A stretch of DNA of 64,000 nt from Symsagittifera roscoffensis. Lineage: Eukaryota > Xenacoelomorpha > Acoela > Convolutidae. Each line of letters begins with the position of its first letter. The first letter of the stretch is position 1. The stretch is from the NCBI RefSeq assembly GCF_963678635.1, contig NC_087067.1, forward strand, positions 18,731,639 to 18,795,638. The letters are read 5' to 3'. A program made the position numbers and the translations under genes. The notes under the pieces were generated by a model. The model did no database searches and was not told the DNA's origin. It saw only the letters and a list, made by a program, of their open reading frames with translations. Below, piece by piece: positions 11,465 through 23,384 of the stretch.

Positions 11465-11890
11465 AAGACCACGTGCATGATAGCATACAGCTCCCGGGGA
11501 TTCAATCTGCCTCTATTCTGATCATAAACTGGTATCGAGACTTACTTTACTCCCCTTTCTACCAGAAAGTCCCTCGGTCGCGTCAAGGCCAGTACCACAT
11601 GTTCCGGATCCACCACATTCCGTTCACTGACCTTTGTCACCAAAAAGCTCAAGTTTTTGCCTGGTACCTGTGAAACTGAACGTGTGAACGTCGCCAGGCC
11701 TCGCAACCCCGGTCTTTGTCTGAAAAAAAACTCCACATTTTGATACTCTATTTTGATATCCGCTTCTATCTTGGTCTTGAAGCTCATATCTGCTGTTATG
11801 CAGATTGCGCTGGTTCTGTCAGACATGATAAAATTGCTGTCCGTGATCAAGATGTTCTCCGAGTATTCATTCGGTATATCAAATTTGACC
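11465..11890 (-). pseudogene. Element 1 macro domain (TARG1-like) downstream of integrase
   Basis: Fossil coding stretch matching the macro domain of Element 2. It has 'ITADMSF', a 'VEFF.RQRPG..G' segment, 'FLVTK' followed by 'VDPE....LTR.RDFL', and a final block near 11476-11530 with 'PVYD', 'NRGRL', 'PRELYA' signatures. The order matches TARG1/OARD1-type macro domains. Its persistence in a diverged copy supports a real, selected domain in the ancestral element. Confidence 0.6.
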
Positions 11891-11999
11891 TGGAATTTTC
11901 TTCTAAAGTGGGCTCCTCTTGTTCCACTTCCAGACCACAGGTTTCTGTTCTTTCCCTGAGCTTCTTTATCATCAATTTTTTGGTGTGGGTAAGTCCTAC

Positions 12000-12860
12000 T
12001 CCCTGTCCCCGGACAAAAATATTTGTCGACGTCCCCGTGGATGGTGCCGCGCTTAAGTTATCTGATGATATATCCGTTGTCGGTCGTCGCTATCCAGCCA
12101 AACAATGGGTTTCTTTCTTTCACGTTTTTAGCTGCTGATATGTTGACTTGTAGCTTAGTTTGTCACTTATTTTCGGTCGCTGGCAGGTCACACATCCACT
12201 AAAGAATCCTCAAGTTCGTGTGCTCCCTCTTTTCTGTTTCGCTCTGTTCCAGGTCCATTTCTCGTTCTCGTATACTGTGATCCTCCTGCCAGAAATCTGC
12301 ATCATCCTTGATGATTTGCCTTACTTTGTCCGGGATCAAGTCGCCCATGCTCACCAAATCGGCTCCTATCTCATCTGGTTGTATTTTGTCAATCAAGAAG
12401 TCATCGCCATATCTATTGTATTTCAATTTGGTCTTTTTGCGCCCGCCTCTTCTTGTCTCTATCGTCATGGGCTTGTCTGGTTCTATCCACTCTGGCACCT
12501 CATTTTGCTCAGGTTCATTACAATCCTCTTCTGCAAAAGAACCTCCATCCAAGTGGACTTCTAACTTTTCATTGTCACCATTGCTCGTGGTCTCGTTGAC
12601 ATCGTTCTTCTCTCTGGTGCACCTATCGTTCACCTCACATGCCGACTTCTCTATTAGGTACTCTAGTCCTTGTTTTAAGCACGCACCAATCCTCTGGTTA
12701 CGGAAATGAGGTTTCAGATTTTCATTGTGCGCGGCGCGTCCTGTACTCAAGCGGCAAAATCGACCCTGCTGGTGTACCTCTGTTATCATGAACGGTTCTC
12801 TCCATTTCTTCATTAACTTCTTTGTTCCTCCAGGGATGACATTCTGAAACACCCATGATT
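12000..12860 (-). pseudogene. Element 1 integrase C-terminal tail and acidic linker
   Basis: Fossil coding stretch. The GPY/F-like module ('KKW', 'PFMITEVHQ', 'RLSTGRAAH') lies near 12700-12850, followed by an acidic linker ('FAEEDCNEPEQNEVPEW') leading to the macro domain. A minus-strand 'TGTCCGGGGAC' motif occurs at 12005-12015. This is the parent of the duplicate at 8161-8660. Confidence 0.65.
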
Positions 12861-13765
12861 ACTGTTCCACAGTGTACGGTTTTGCTTGTAGTAATTTTTC
12901 ATTATATTTTTTGCGTTTCCTCATCTGCGCTTGAGCAGCGTTCCTTCAACACAGTTGATTCAACTTTTGATGTCCTTTGATCGCCTCCCTCATGTAGGCA
13001 TGGGGTGAAAACTTTTGCCCCACGTAATCCGGCTAGAAAAGGTAAATGGCGTTGCCTTTTCTCTGCTTGTCAGCATCATGAACGGACAGATCCCTGTTGT
13101 CGAGTGTTGCGTGCTGTTGTATGCTCCCACCACTTGTTTCAAGTTTTTTTATCCTCTTCTGTCATATACCTCGCGCAGTACACTCTAAGCATATTCACCA
13201 GCGTCCTATTTTGCCTTTCCATCATTCCACTCGGCTGTGGGTGGTAGGTCGTCGAGTGTGTTTGGGCGATACGAGATCTTTTCATCATTTCTTTCGATAG
13301 ATCCCCAACGAAGGCCTTCCCGTTGTCTGACTGAAAGATCATGGAACAACCGTATCTTGAAATCCAGTGTGCAATTTACTGATCGCAAGTTTCTTCCGCA
13401 GAGGCCGCTTGACAGGTACTGCTTCCGCGAGTTTCGTGAAGAGGTCTATGGTTACCAGTATCTGGTCATACCCCGTTTCTGTCGTGCAGATTTTTTGGTG
13501 GACCATCTGCACGATCTCATTGAATACTGAGCTTTCCACCGACTTGAGTGGGAACATCATCTTCCTAAGGAATTCCACTACTTGAAAACATGACAAACAT
13601 GCGTTGATCCATCTCTCACAGGCCTTCCTCATTCCAGGCCAATCAAACTTGTGTAGTATTCTTTGTTGCACCTTGTCTTTTCCTTGATGCCCCATTTTTT
13701 CATGCGAGCTGAACAGCACCTCCGTCTGATACAGCTGCGATAGTAAGATGAGGTTATGTTTGTGA
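12861..13765 (-). pseudogene. Element 1 integrase
   Basis: Fossil integrase of the Ty3/Gypsy type. It has an HHCC zinc-binding start ('MGHQGKDKVQQRIL', 'CLSC'), the core strand 'ILVTIDLFTKLAEAVP', and further core remnants such as 'FQSDNGKAF' and 'TTYHPQ'. It matches Element 3 closely in sequence. It is broken in several places. Confidence 0.75.
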
Positions 13766-14950
13766 AGTGTTTTTTCTTCATCTTTTCTCTTGCAGGCCAC
13801 CACGCAATACGCCGTGTGATAAAGTAGTCCCTTCCGTTCCTTGTAGAACTGGCTCAAGATTTTGTGGCTTTCTTCCTCCAGATCCTCTTCCTCTTTTTCC
13901 TCTGCTATGATATATTTGGAGAGGTGGCTGGTCATCTTGTCATTCTTTTGTGCCCGAGTCAATTCTGATAACCTGTACCTCAATTTCACATGCTCCTTCA
14001 GAGCGATCATTTGCCCTGTCATCTCTCCAGGATTGTGCATATAATCTCTTGAATTTGACAAACACTATCCTGCTTAAGATTTCCCTGTCATTCTCGGACT
14101 CTAGATTCGTCCTAACGTTCGAATTGCATGACAACTCCCTGAAGGGTTTTCTTGATACCGCTATAATTTCAAGCTCTTCTCCTCCATTTGCATCATCACA
14201 GTCTAAATTGTATATTCCAGAAAAGGGGTCCGCATGCATTTCTCTATCCTGATTCCTCTTTTTTGCTTCTGCTAGTATCATGCACAAGCTTTCTTGCTCC
14301 TCTTCACTTTCCATGGAGCTTTCGTACACTTCTTCTGACTCCCCGGACAAAATTTCTCCCTCACCGTCTTCTTCTTTCAACAACCACTCCCCTGACTCTT
14401 GATCTGCTCGGATCTCTTCAGCCTCCTCTTTCAATGACTCTTTTTACCTCCTTAGTGTTGTCTGCTTGAGTAAATCCTCTGGGATATTTTCGACTAACGT
14501 CCGCACCTTGTCTTTACTCTCTAGATTTCTGTCCTCCAACTCGTTTTTTTTCGCGTGAGCCTATTTGTTTCTCCTCATTATCGTGATTTTTGGCTCAATA
14601 TTTCTATTGTTCGTGTCCACGTGTTTCTGAAGCAATGTCCTTGATTCTTGTCCCACTACTGCTCTCCCTCTCTCAACTTTTTCTATGTCGTAACCTTTCG
14701 CCTGACCAGTTTCGACTTGAGCAAGAATTCCATCGGCATTCCCTGGGGTCTCGTCTCCCCGGGATCTCTGTCTGCTGGTGTTCATTTGGTTTTTCTGGGT
14801 GATCCTCGACTGGTTTCCATGACTTGTCGAGTCATCTTGTAAGTGTCCATCTTTAATTTCAGGCCTGTCAGCCTTCCTTTGCTCTTCTTTCTCGTAAAAT
14901 TCCGTTTTCTTAATCAAAATGTCTGCATTCTGGTGTTTATTTCTGGTCAT
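13766..14950 (-). pseudogene. Element 1 RNase H-integrase linker
   Basis: Long acidic linker homologous to 62000-63240 of Element 3 ('RYRLS.L.RAQKNDKMTS', 'SLCMILAE', 'KPFRELSCNSNVRTNL'). It contains minus-strand G-rich motifs like the 3' polypurine site (at 14339-14349, and a variant near 14395). Fossil. Confidence 0.65.
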
Positions 14951-16180
14951 GTGCTAAATTATCATATTGTAACCATCTAACCGTACGATCTATTGCCCGA
15001 TGTAAAACTGATCCATTTAGTACGCTTTCAGCCAAGAGAGTGCTCTGTTGTCAACCCGTAGTTTGAATGGCTCACTGCCCATATATGCTCTGCTTTTCTT
15101 CACGAAGGTGACAACTGCTAAAATTTCCCTGTCGTGTCGCTCAGGATTTAGCTTTTGGTCTCAATACAGTCTTGCCATTCCACTCTTGCTCTTGATGGAG
15201 TATGCCTGAAATCGCGACCACTGAAGTGTCTGTATCTAGGACGTACACGCCATTCTCTGTTGGCTTACCCAATACCGGAGCCTCATACAACTCTCGTTTT
15301 ATTCTCTGAAAAGACTCCCATGCTGCGTTGTTCCACGTGAATTTCTTGCCCTTGCGTCTCATGAGTTGTTGCATCGGGTCTACCTTGACCGCGTAACCTT
15401 TGATGAACTCTCTATAGTAGTTCGCGAAACCAAGAAAGCTCATTAGCTGATGTTGAGTCTTTGGTGAATTCCAAGACAAAATTGCTTCTACATCATCTGG
15501 ATCTGGTCGGATGCCATGCTTGTCCACCATCTCCCTGTGTGTTTTATCGAGTCTTTCAAAATCTCGCACTTCAAACCTGCTCTTTTCATACGTGCAAGCA
15601 CTTCGTTCAATCGCTCGATGTGATCCTCGAAGGTTGGCGTCGCGATAACCACGTCAACCACATAACACATTACAAAACTTCCATATTTCTTCGTTATTCT
15701 TGTCAGTGCTTGTGAGATCAGTCGTTGGAGGAATGTGGCTGTCGCGTTGCATAGGCCGAATGACATCCTCTTTCATTGAAACAATTCCAACTCGCAAGCA
15801 AACCTCGTTTTCTCTCTTTCTTGTTTTCTAAGTAGTACCTGCCAAAAGGCCGACCCCAGATCAAGAGTTGTAAGATATTTGGCATCCCCCAATTTTGAAT
15901 AGTTCTCGTCTATCCTCGGGATGGGATAAGCATCCTTCTCATTGACGGAAATCAGATATCGAAGGTCACAACAAAATCTCAGTTGATCTCCTTTCTTTTC
16001 GGCCATCACTACTACACACACCCACGGTGATTTGAATGGTTCTATCATGTAATAACCCAGTAGCGTTTCTATGTCTTTTCCACATGCATCCGACTTATGT
16101 GGGGTCTGCGCCTCGCCCCCTCCCTGTGACATCCTGAGTCGTAGCTAACACATCCTTGATGATTTCGAGTTGTTCGACCG
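14951..16180 (-). pseudogene. Element 1 reverse transcriptase and RNase H
   Basis: Fossil RT/RNase H. 'SPWVCVVVMAEKKGDQLRF', 'AYPIPRIDEN.SKLGDAKY', 'TLDLGSAFWQV', 'FGLCNATATF' and 'SFLGFANYYREFIKGYA' are typical Ty3/Gypsy RT signatures. RNase H remnants follow toward 14950 ('RNKHQNAD'). Part of this stretch (15165-15833) is duplicated at 17756-18422. Confidence 0.8.
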
Positions 16181-17400
16181 TTATTTTTCCCCTTAAAGGT
16201 TCAATTTCTCGTATTACCGGACTATACATTTCCAATGCCTCTGGTGTGGGTCCTTCTGGAAAATTCAACCAGCTCGACAGTCCATCGTCTGATTCTGACT
16301 TGAGTGAATTGACAAAAATTGACGAAATTTTCATTCGCTTCAATCTACTCAAGACATAAATCTTGTCCTAATGATTGGGGGAATCAAGAACTTCATACTT
16401 TTTAACATTTTTAGTCATTTCAGATCTTGTTTTCACCAGCAACGCCTATCCCAGTTTCCTCCCTCTCTAGATTTTGATTGGTATATCAAGAGTATTCGAC
16501 AAGACACTGAAGCAGAGGCCACCCTTGGTGATCGAGAATGATCTTCCACTAAATAGCAGCACTTTGGCTGTTTGGATTTGGTACTATGCATATGTGCTTA
16601 TTATCACTGAGTTCATTGTAGTTCTTCATTCTCAAGCTTACAATTGCAACATCATTAGCTTCAACCTCACCCTCCTGTTCGAGAAAACTGGAGCTTTGCT
16701 CTCCTTTTTCATTATCAATCTTATCGGTTTTAATACGTACTTCCTTTCTGGACTTCAAATCCTGAACATCGCTTTGTTCAGATCAATCGTTACATCAAAG
16801 TTCCAGATAAAATCCCTGCCTACAATGAATTGATCCTATTTGTTTAGATTTTTTACTACAAGAAACCTTCTCCACAGATTAAGTTCCCCAAATTTAATGC
16901 TACTATCGGTGTTCTGCCCAGGACTCTTAGCGCCTTTTTGTTTGCCGCTGACATTCGGATTCTGGAGTCTAATAGGTCTATTCTGTCAAATCCCATCTAT
17001 CTCCATGTTTCTATTGGGGTCACACTCAAGGCAGCTCCCGTATCTGGTAGCACCTTCAAACGCGTCTTTTTTCCATTTGTATTCAGTACATGTGCGGACA
17101 CATCTGCTTCTGTTCCCATATGCATCGGGTCTTCCTCTAGCATGGCGCAATGTGAAATTGATCTCACTTGCAGTTCGTCTCGACCCACGAAGATCTGGTC
17201 ATCATCGTATGTTATCATCGTCTTTTTCTTTATGTTGAATCCATCTAATTTTAGCATGACCTCGTGTAGACCACGGTGTATCTGCTGTCTATTCTTATCC
17301 TTTTTCCGCCGCCTCTGCTTGCTCTCGAAGGAGTATAGGATCGATGGTTTGCAAATAGTCAGCATATACGTCCATGTGCATCAGTGTTTGTTCACTTGAT
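16181..17400 (-). pseudogene. Element 1 protease and pre-RT region
   Basis: Fossil aspartic protease region. 'LPDTGAALSVTPIETW' near 17000-17045 is the active-site strand of retropepsins. The upstream 'ITYDDDQIFVGRDELQVRSI' and downstream 'VSLRMKNYNELSDNKH' and 'PNPNSQSA' segments match Element 3. Broken. Confidence 0.7.
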
Positions 17401-17755
17401 TCGCTGAGAATCCTCATTCCTTAGTGACCACCTTTAGTGATTATTGACATTATTCTCACTCTATCTTCGTGATCCCGAAAGTTTTTCAGCTTCCACTTTC
17501 AAGGCATTGCAGTTGTCTCTGATCTTCAGATTGTCGCTTATCTCTGCCTCGGCTTTTTCTGCTGAAAGTGTCTCATCTCTTCGCCGTCTTTCTATTTCCT
17601 CTCTGAGCCTTTGTTCGATTTCCTTTGTTGCCAAGTCTTGCTTTACTTCATTTAATGCATCAGCTGCTGCTTTCTGTTAGTTCATCGCCAGCCTGCCCTT
17701 GGCTTCTGCACCCTCAATTTTTTTTGGTCACCGCTCTCACAGATGTTGTCACAAG

Positions 17756-18422
17756 ACAGTCTTGCCATTCCACTCTTGCTCTTGATGGAGTATGCCTGAA
17801 GTCACGACCACTGAAGTGTCTGTATCTAGGACGTACACGCCATTCTCTGTTGGCTTACCCAATACCGGAGCCTCATACAACTCTCGTTTTATTCTCTGAA
17901 AAGACTCCCATGCTGCGTTGTTCCACGTGAATTTCTTGCCCTTGCGTCTCATGAGTTGTTGCATCGGGTCTACCTTGACCGCGTAACCTTTGATGAACTC
18001 TCTATAGTAGTTCGCGAAACCAAGAAAGCTCATTAGCTGATGTTGAGTCTTTGGTGAATTCCAAGACAAAATTGCTTCTACATCATCTGGATCTGGTCGG
18101 ATGCCATGCTTGTCCACCATCCCCCTGTGTGTTTTATCGAGTCTTTCAAAATCTCGCACTTGAAACCTGCTCTTTTCATACGTGCAAGCACTTCGTTCAA
18201 TCGCTCGATGTGATCCTCGAGGGTTGGCGTCGCGATAACCACGTCAACCACATAACACATTACAAAACTTCCATATTTCTTCGTTATTCTTGTCAGTGCT
18301 TGTGAGATCAGTCGTTGGAATGTGGCTGTCGCGTTGCATAGGCCGAATGGCATCCTCTTTCATTGAAACAATTCCAACTCGCAAGCAAACCTCGTTTTCT
18401 CTCTATCTTGTTTTCTAAGTAG
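17756..18422 (-). repeat. Duplicated RT segment lodged in the gag-protease region
   Basis: A 667-base copy of 15165-15833, same orientation, about 98-99% identical by eye. It is flanked by a 19-base direct repeat 'gctctcacagatgttgtca' (17733-17751 and 18422-18440), as if inserted with duplication of its target or formed by template switching. Its high identity contrasts with the decay of the rest of Element 1. Confidence 0.85.
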
Positions 18423-20500
18423 CTCTCACAGATGTTGTCAACAGTTCATCCTTTATCACGTCCTTGTTCTGCAGGTCACTCTCAGCCTGTCTGTTTCTGG
18501 TATTTTGCACAGCCGCTAGCGCTAAATTGTATTTTGGATGCTTTTTGTTCTTTACTGCTTCCCAAAACAGAGGACAATCCATTCTGAAATGACCTTCCTG
18601 GCTGCAGAAAAAATATCTCGCGCTAACCTTGATTATTAAGCCACTGTAGAATTCATGTTCTTCCATCCGGTCCGTGTTGTCTTCATCTGGTGCATAATGC
18701 AGGCTTTTCATGCCTTGTTTGTAAGAGGTGCAGTCCGCTACGTGATGATTTGCCGACTCAAAATTTGCACACGATCTGCGTTTGTCCATATCGTCTCTCG
18801 GTTTGTACCACGTCGACCTTTGTTGCTGGCTGCCTGCTTGAAGATTTTGATTGTCCAAAAATGAAGAATTCTCCGGTTTCATTAACATTTTTTCTCAATT
18901 TCTGTCTCAACTTCTCAGGGGTCGGTGCGATATCGTTCGATAGCGTGTAATAGGTTGCGAACATTGTTTCCACATTTGAAACAATGCTAAAATTCCTCTA
19001 ATGGTTGACTCCTCCAGATCACTTCTTCTTCTCAAGCTCTCGAGGTTAGCCAAAAAACGATCAATTGATTCATAATCTTTTGTCTCTTTTTCTCAAACCT
19101 GATCATAGCCTAATGTCTCTTCATTCCATATCCGAAACAGTTCAATAGTATCTCGAAATTTTTTTCCTTGTATCACGTTTTTCTTCCTTTTTGGTTACCA
19201 CGCACTTCATTACCGTGCACTCCGGATTGCTTCATATAGCTGTGCAGGCTTGTCTTCCATCATTCAAGTAGTCTCGCTTGAGATTTAGCCTCATTACCTC
19301 AACCCAGGTATCTATGCCCCTCCCAGTTTTAAGGTTCTTTCCCAACCCAGGTATCGGAGGGCTTTCTCGACTTGCTTCCCCTCTTTTGCTTGTTTCCGTG
19401 TTTCTCGTGGCAAGTGCTTCGTTGTGTCTTGTTCATCATTCCCGAAGTGTTTGCCCATGCCATGGCATCCTTTTGAATTTTACGCGCCTTCTTTTGTTGC
19501 TGTTTTTACCGTCTCTGATCTAATGACATTGTGGATCTGAGGTAATGGAGTTGATTTTTGTTTTTTGCGATGCGGTTCCGCAAAGTCCACCCTTGTTCCG
19601 GGTTGTTTCAACGTTTTCTCTGGTACTGTTTTATCTTGATTAAAAGAGTTTTTCAAGAGCGTATCCAATTTAGACTGTATGGCTAAGAAACTCTCAGCCT
19701 AATCTCTGCTCATCGTGTCGATCCTCGTCTGCGGACTCCAGAGCTTGTCGTTTAGGTTTTATACCGTCTATTCAGCTCTTCCATATCCTTTTTGATCAAC
19801 TTCTCCCATTCCTTGTCAGTCGTTTCTACTCTTTCAGCCATCTGTTGTAACTTCGCCTCTGCTACTCTTGCTAAGATGAAAAAGTTATCCAGATTATCGT
19901 TCTTATTATGATGGACCTCTCTTTTTTTCCTCTCGCTCTTCCTCGCTACTCCTGCTACTCCTGAGCTTTTTGTCCATCTTATTTAATTTTAGCATTAAGT
20001 CTCCCAAAACCACCGGCGGAACTTTCAGTTCTGTTACAAGCTTTGCTGAAAGAACCGCTGTCTTCTCCGCGGACCTCATGCTCTGTTCTCCTCCTTCGCC
20101 GACCTCTGCTTTTATGGCGGAAACCGCTCCAAATGTTTTGCCTTTGTCAGTCCCTGTGGTCACCTCTTCTTTATGGCTTGTTTTTATCCTCACAATAGCT
20201 GCAATTATCTCTGTCTTCTTTGTCTGTGAATTGTCCTTCGTCGTTTCCAGTGTCTTGCTAGTGACCTCGTTTCCATTGCCTATTGGTGAGAACTCAATTG
20301 TTTTTGTTTCTTGCTCTTCAACGTTTGGCATTGGCGTCGATTCTGTCGTTTTCCTTTCGACGTCATCAAAAATTTGTTCAGGTGTCTCAAGGTCTACTTC
20401 GGTGACAGGCGCACTTCTTCGTTTGTTGAGTTTTTCTTCAGTTGTCTCGAGCACTTCTCTCTTTTGTTTGTTGCTGCAAAAGTTCACCATCCTATCTGAA
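18423..20500 (-). pseudogene. Element 1 gag
   Basis: Fossil gag on the minus strand. The N-terminal part (about 19906-20490) begins MVN and contains 'TESTPMPN' and 'IEFSPI', matching Element 3 from its Met at 56898. The C-terminal part carries two CCHC-type zinc-knuckle remnants ('HHVADC' and 'EGHFRMDC', about 18560-18790). The middle, including the capsid-like core, is badly decayed. Role in life: RNA packaging and particle assembly. Confidence 0.7.
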
Positions 20501-20899
20501 ACATGTTTTTTCTTTAGTTTTGGTTTTGTTGTTACCGGTGCATGTCTTGGTTACTTTAATGGGCGATTTTGACTTTGCCCAACTCCGTGTTTCTCTGGTA
20601 ACGACCCTTTTGCTCTCTTCATGTTTTTTTTTAATTTTTGTCTAGGTACAATCTCGTCTATGTACAAGTGTTCAAAAAATTTATTTATCAATGTTAAATA
20701 ACAGAAAAATCTGCCACTCTTCTTTTTATTGTAAAGTTTTAAAAAACAATATCATTAGATTATGTTTAACAGTCCGATTTAAAATTTAGTTTTCCTAGTG
20801 GCTTATCTGATTGTTCCTAATCAAAGTATTTGACCTTGGACTACTAATTTTTTTATCCGATACCTCAAAAAATCCAGGTGCCCTGGAGCTGTCTATGCC

Positions 20900-21126
20900 T
20901 CTCGAGTCTTCTTTCACTTAGTGTTGGGTAGTTGATTTGCCTTCCCAGGACCAAGTGTTGGGACACCTAATTTGCTCGCTAGTACTAAGTGTTGCGACAC
21001 TGCATTTGCCTTCCCAGAACTCAAGTGTCGGGACATTTAATTTGCCTTCCCAGGACTCAAGTGTTGAGATACTTAATTTACCTTCCCAGGACTCAAGTGT
21101 TGGGACACTTAATTTGCCTTCCCACC
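20900..21126 (-). repeat. Minisatellite in Element 1 leader, unit about 36 bases
   Basis: Five to six imperfect units, each with 'caagtgttgggacacttaa' followed by 'tttgccttcccagga' (plus-strand reading), running straight into the assembly gap. The gap probably lies inside the array. The 'ttgggacac' core also appears in the leader array of Element 3. Confidence 0.85.
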
Positions 21127-21327
21127 ANNNNNNNNNNNNNNNNNNNNNNNNNNNNNNNNNNNNNNNNNNNNNNNNNNNNNNNNNNNNNNNNNNNNNNNNN
21201 NNNNNNNNNNNNNNNNNNNNNNNNNNNNNNNNNNNNNNNNNNNNNNNNNNNNNNNNNNNNNNNNNNNNNNNNNNNNNNNNNNNNNNNNNNNNNNNNNNNN
21301 NNNNNNNNNNNNNNNNNNNNNNNNNNN
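21127..21327. other. Assembly gap
   Basis: 201 N bases. It follows a minisatellite, so it probably marks a collapsed or unresolved tandem array. The true length is unknown. Confidence 0.95.
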
Positions 21328-21420
21328 ACTTCCGGTACTAACGCCTTTAACGTTCTTTTCGTTATGCGTCGGAAGGTTCGACTGTGCCAATTCGGGGAAT
21401 GCCACACATCCCCTGATATA
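21328..21420 (-). mobile_element. LTR scrap, inverted relative to 21698 onward
   Basis: On the minus strand 'ttggcacagtcgaacctt', then 'cgttaaaggcgttag', matches the plus-strand 'atggcacagtcgaaccc', then 'agttaaaggagttag' at 21697-21750. The two copies face away from each other around about 280 bases. It is a fragment of an LTR related to that at 26540. Confidence 0.5.
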
Positions 21421-21585
21421 GCCATTTGGTAAGTTTTGTCAAAATTTTTATAATCTTATGTCAAATTTTATTAAAACGTTTGATTTATCGTTTTAGTATT
21501 CTTATCTCAATTTTACAACTTTTCAAGGACTTTATATTGTGATTTTTTTGAATCAATAAGAGTCTAATAAGAGTCTGTCGGCTGG

Positions 21586-22427
21586 TGCAACAGTCGTCCG
21601 CTTATGTCACATATGAGGTTAAGAAGAATAGGCCCACTGGCTCAAGGGCCAGGGACACTATTTCTTGTGTTTTTGGGTGCCATTTCCCCGGAATGGCACA
21701 GTCGAACCCGCCGATGCACGCAAGTTAAAGGAGTTAGCACTGAAATTCTAATAAAAAGGAGGCTCAGAATGTTCCAGAAATCAAATTTTTTTAATTTCGA
21801 TTTGAGCTAGAACTTTTTTGAGAAATACAAGAAACAGCAATTTCGATCGAAAAATACAACGACCACACGCAACCGGATTTACAAGATGGAAATCAGTCGG
21901 GAGAATATAATAGAGAAACAAAGCCTCTTTTTGTGGTAGCATGACCCGATAAGGCGCTTATCTGAAGAAAATTGAACGGAAGGAAGGTCCATTGGGACAT
22001 CCGGAACTGATCCGAACCCTCCCGTGCTTCGAAGTTGGAGAGATAACGACGTTATCTCCGGGCATACGGAATTGGAGGCCCGGTGCTCAGAGACTGTTAG
22101 AGAAATTGAACATTCAATTTAGCTACTGTAATGCCCTGAACGATTTAATTAACTCCAATAATGTTTAGTAATTCAGAGTATAAGCAGTTAGAGTCAAGGA
22201 AAGAGTCAGTCCATCTCTAATGGACTTAGTATATAACTGTCACTAAAAACAGTAAACTATGAGTTTCTAGCCGTGTTTTTTAAATAATCACGCTGATTAA
22301 ATTAACTTCTCATTTTAGTTGTCGCGAGGATTTTAAGCATGACATGGCCGTTTCGTGCGAGTTTTTCAAAATTACAGTTTCCCTAAAATCAAGGTGAAAC
22401 TTCCGACCATGACCGACTGGCACATTA
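21586..22427 (-). repeat. Element 1 5' LTR, a mosaic containing another LTR fragment
   Basis: On the minus strand it starts TGTGCCAGTCGGTCATGG at 22427. Its far end near 21586-21690 matches the end of the LTR of Element 3 ('cccttgagccagtggg', then 'cctcatatgtgac'). Between them (about 21698-22290) lies plus-strand sequence related to the LTR at 26540-28213, including 'ggaaggtccattgggacatccgg'. That fragment serves as an empty-site reference for the solo LTR at 26837. The exact internal junctions are uncertain. Confidence 0.6.
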
Positions 22428-23384
22428 ACGGCCAACCTTTTAATAAGCAAAGCTTATCCAATGCTGGTGGAGTTTTCAACCGTTTTTCTTAAACTGAACT
22501 TTCCATTTTTCCAAAAAAATCTTGTTTTGATTTTTTATCAAAAGGGTAATTTTTAAAAAGGGCCCCTCCGTTTAGGTACGGTCCTCACTACACAGAAGTC
22601 AAAGCTAGAGACAACACAGAGGTCAAAGCTGAAAAACAGTCGGTTTTTTGTTTGTTTTTTTCTTGATTTAACCTTGATGAAAACTTTCTGAAATTAAGAG
22701 ATGCCAGCTTATGCCAAATTTTTTTCTCGATACTTGAAAGATTTCAAAAATCAGCAATACAATTTTTTTCTCATGTAACTCAACTCAAATCTTAGAAAAA
22801 TCTCAAAAAATTTTTGGACATCGAATTTTTGAAAACAAAAAAGAACTCAAATATTTTTCCATATTACCAAATAAAAAAAAGAAACCAAATTAAATCAAAT
22901 TAATATAACTATTTGATGTTTCTAAAATAAACCTTTTCTTGATTTCCGAAAGTTTCTTTGGTCTACACTCGTTCTGATTACTGCTGATTAAGATTATCTG
23001 ATTAGTACTTGCCTTTTAACACTGCCAAATTTTCACCTAATAATCTCTGCCAAACTATGCCGAGTTTTTTCTCAATGCGAGAAATATTTCAAAACTCAGC
23101 AATAAATCCTGAATCTCAAGTAATTCAACTCAAATCTTAGAAAGTTCTCACTTTTGAAAGCTAAAGCGAGCTCAAGTATTCTTCCATACTACCAAATAAA
23201 ATAAAAAAACCAAAATGAAAGTTAATTCTTATGATTATCCGATATTTCCGAAATATATATTTTTTTCATTTCCGAAAAATTATTTGATCTACACTCATTC
23301 TGTTAACTTCTGATTACGAGTTTTAATTACTACTTACACTCTAACAGAATAACTTATGCACTTTCCAGTGGATAATTTATTCTG
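22428..23384. repeat. AT-rich spacer with a two-unit direct repeat (about 345 bases each)
   Basis: No gene seen. About 22700-23000 and 23045-23345 are similar in the same orientation, sharing 'ctcaactcaaatcttagaaa' (one base different), 'ttccatattaccaaataaa' and 'ctacactcgttctg' blocks. This is a decayed dimer of a satellite-like or dispersed repeat. Confidence 0.6.

Larger units (their letters stand above)
20501..21585 (-). other. Element 1 leader (non-coding) with repeat array and gap
   Basis: Between gag and the 5' LTR. It holds AT-rich DNA (20640-20900), a tandem array (20900-21126), 201 unknown bases, and an LTR scrap (21328-21430). No convincing primer-binding block like that of Elements 2 and 3 is seen beside the LTR. 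Confidence 0.55.
2264..22427 (-). mobile_element. Element 1: giant Ty3/Gypsy-like LTR retrotransposon, heavily broken
   Basis: About 20 kb on the minus strand. Reading from high to low coordinates it contains a 5' LTR, a leader with a tandem repeat and an N gap, gag, protease, reverse transcriptase, RNase H, linker, integrase, a macro domain, a long third region, a 3' untranslated stretch and a 3' LTR. The LTRs begin TGTGCCAGTCGG like those of Element 3, and its pol is closer to Element 3 than to Element 2, so Elements 1 and 3 belong to one subfamily. It is a fossil with several dozen interruptions. It also carries internal duplications and other LTR scraps. It is clearly older than Element 2. 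Confidence 0.85.
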
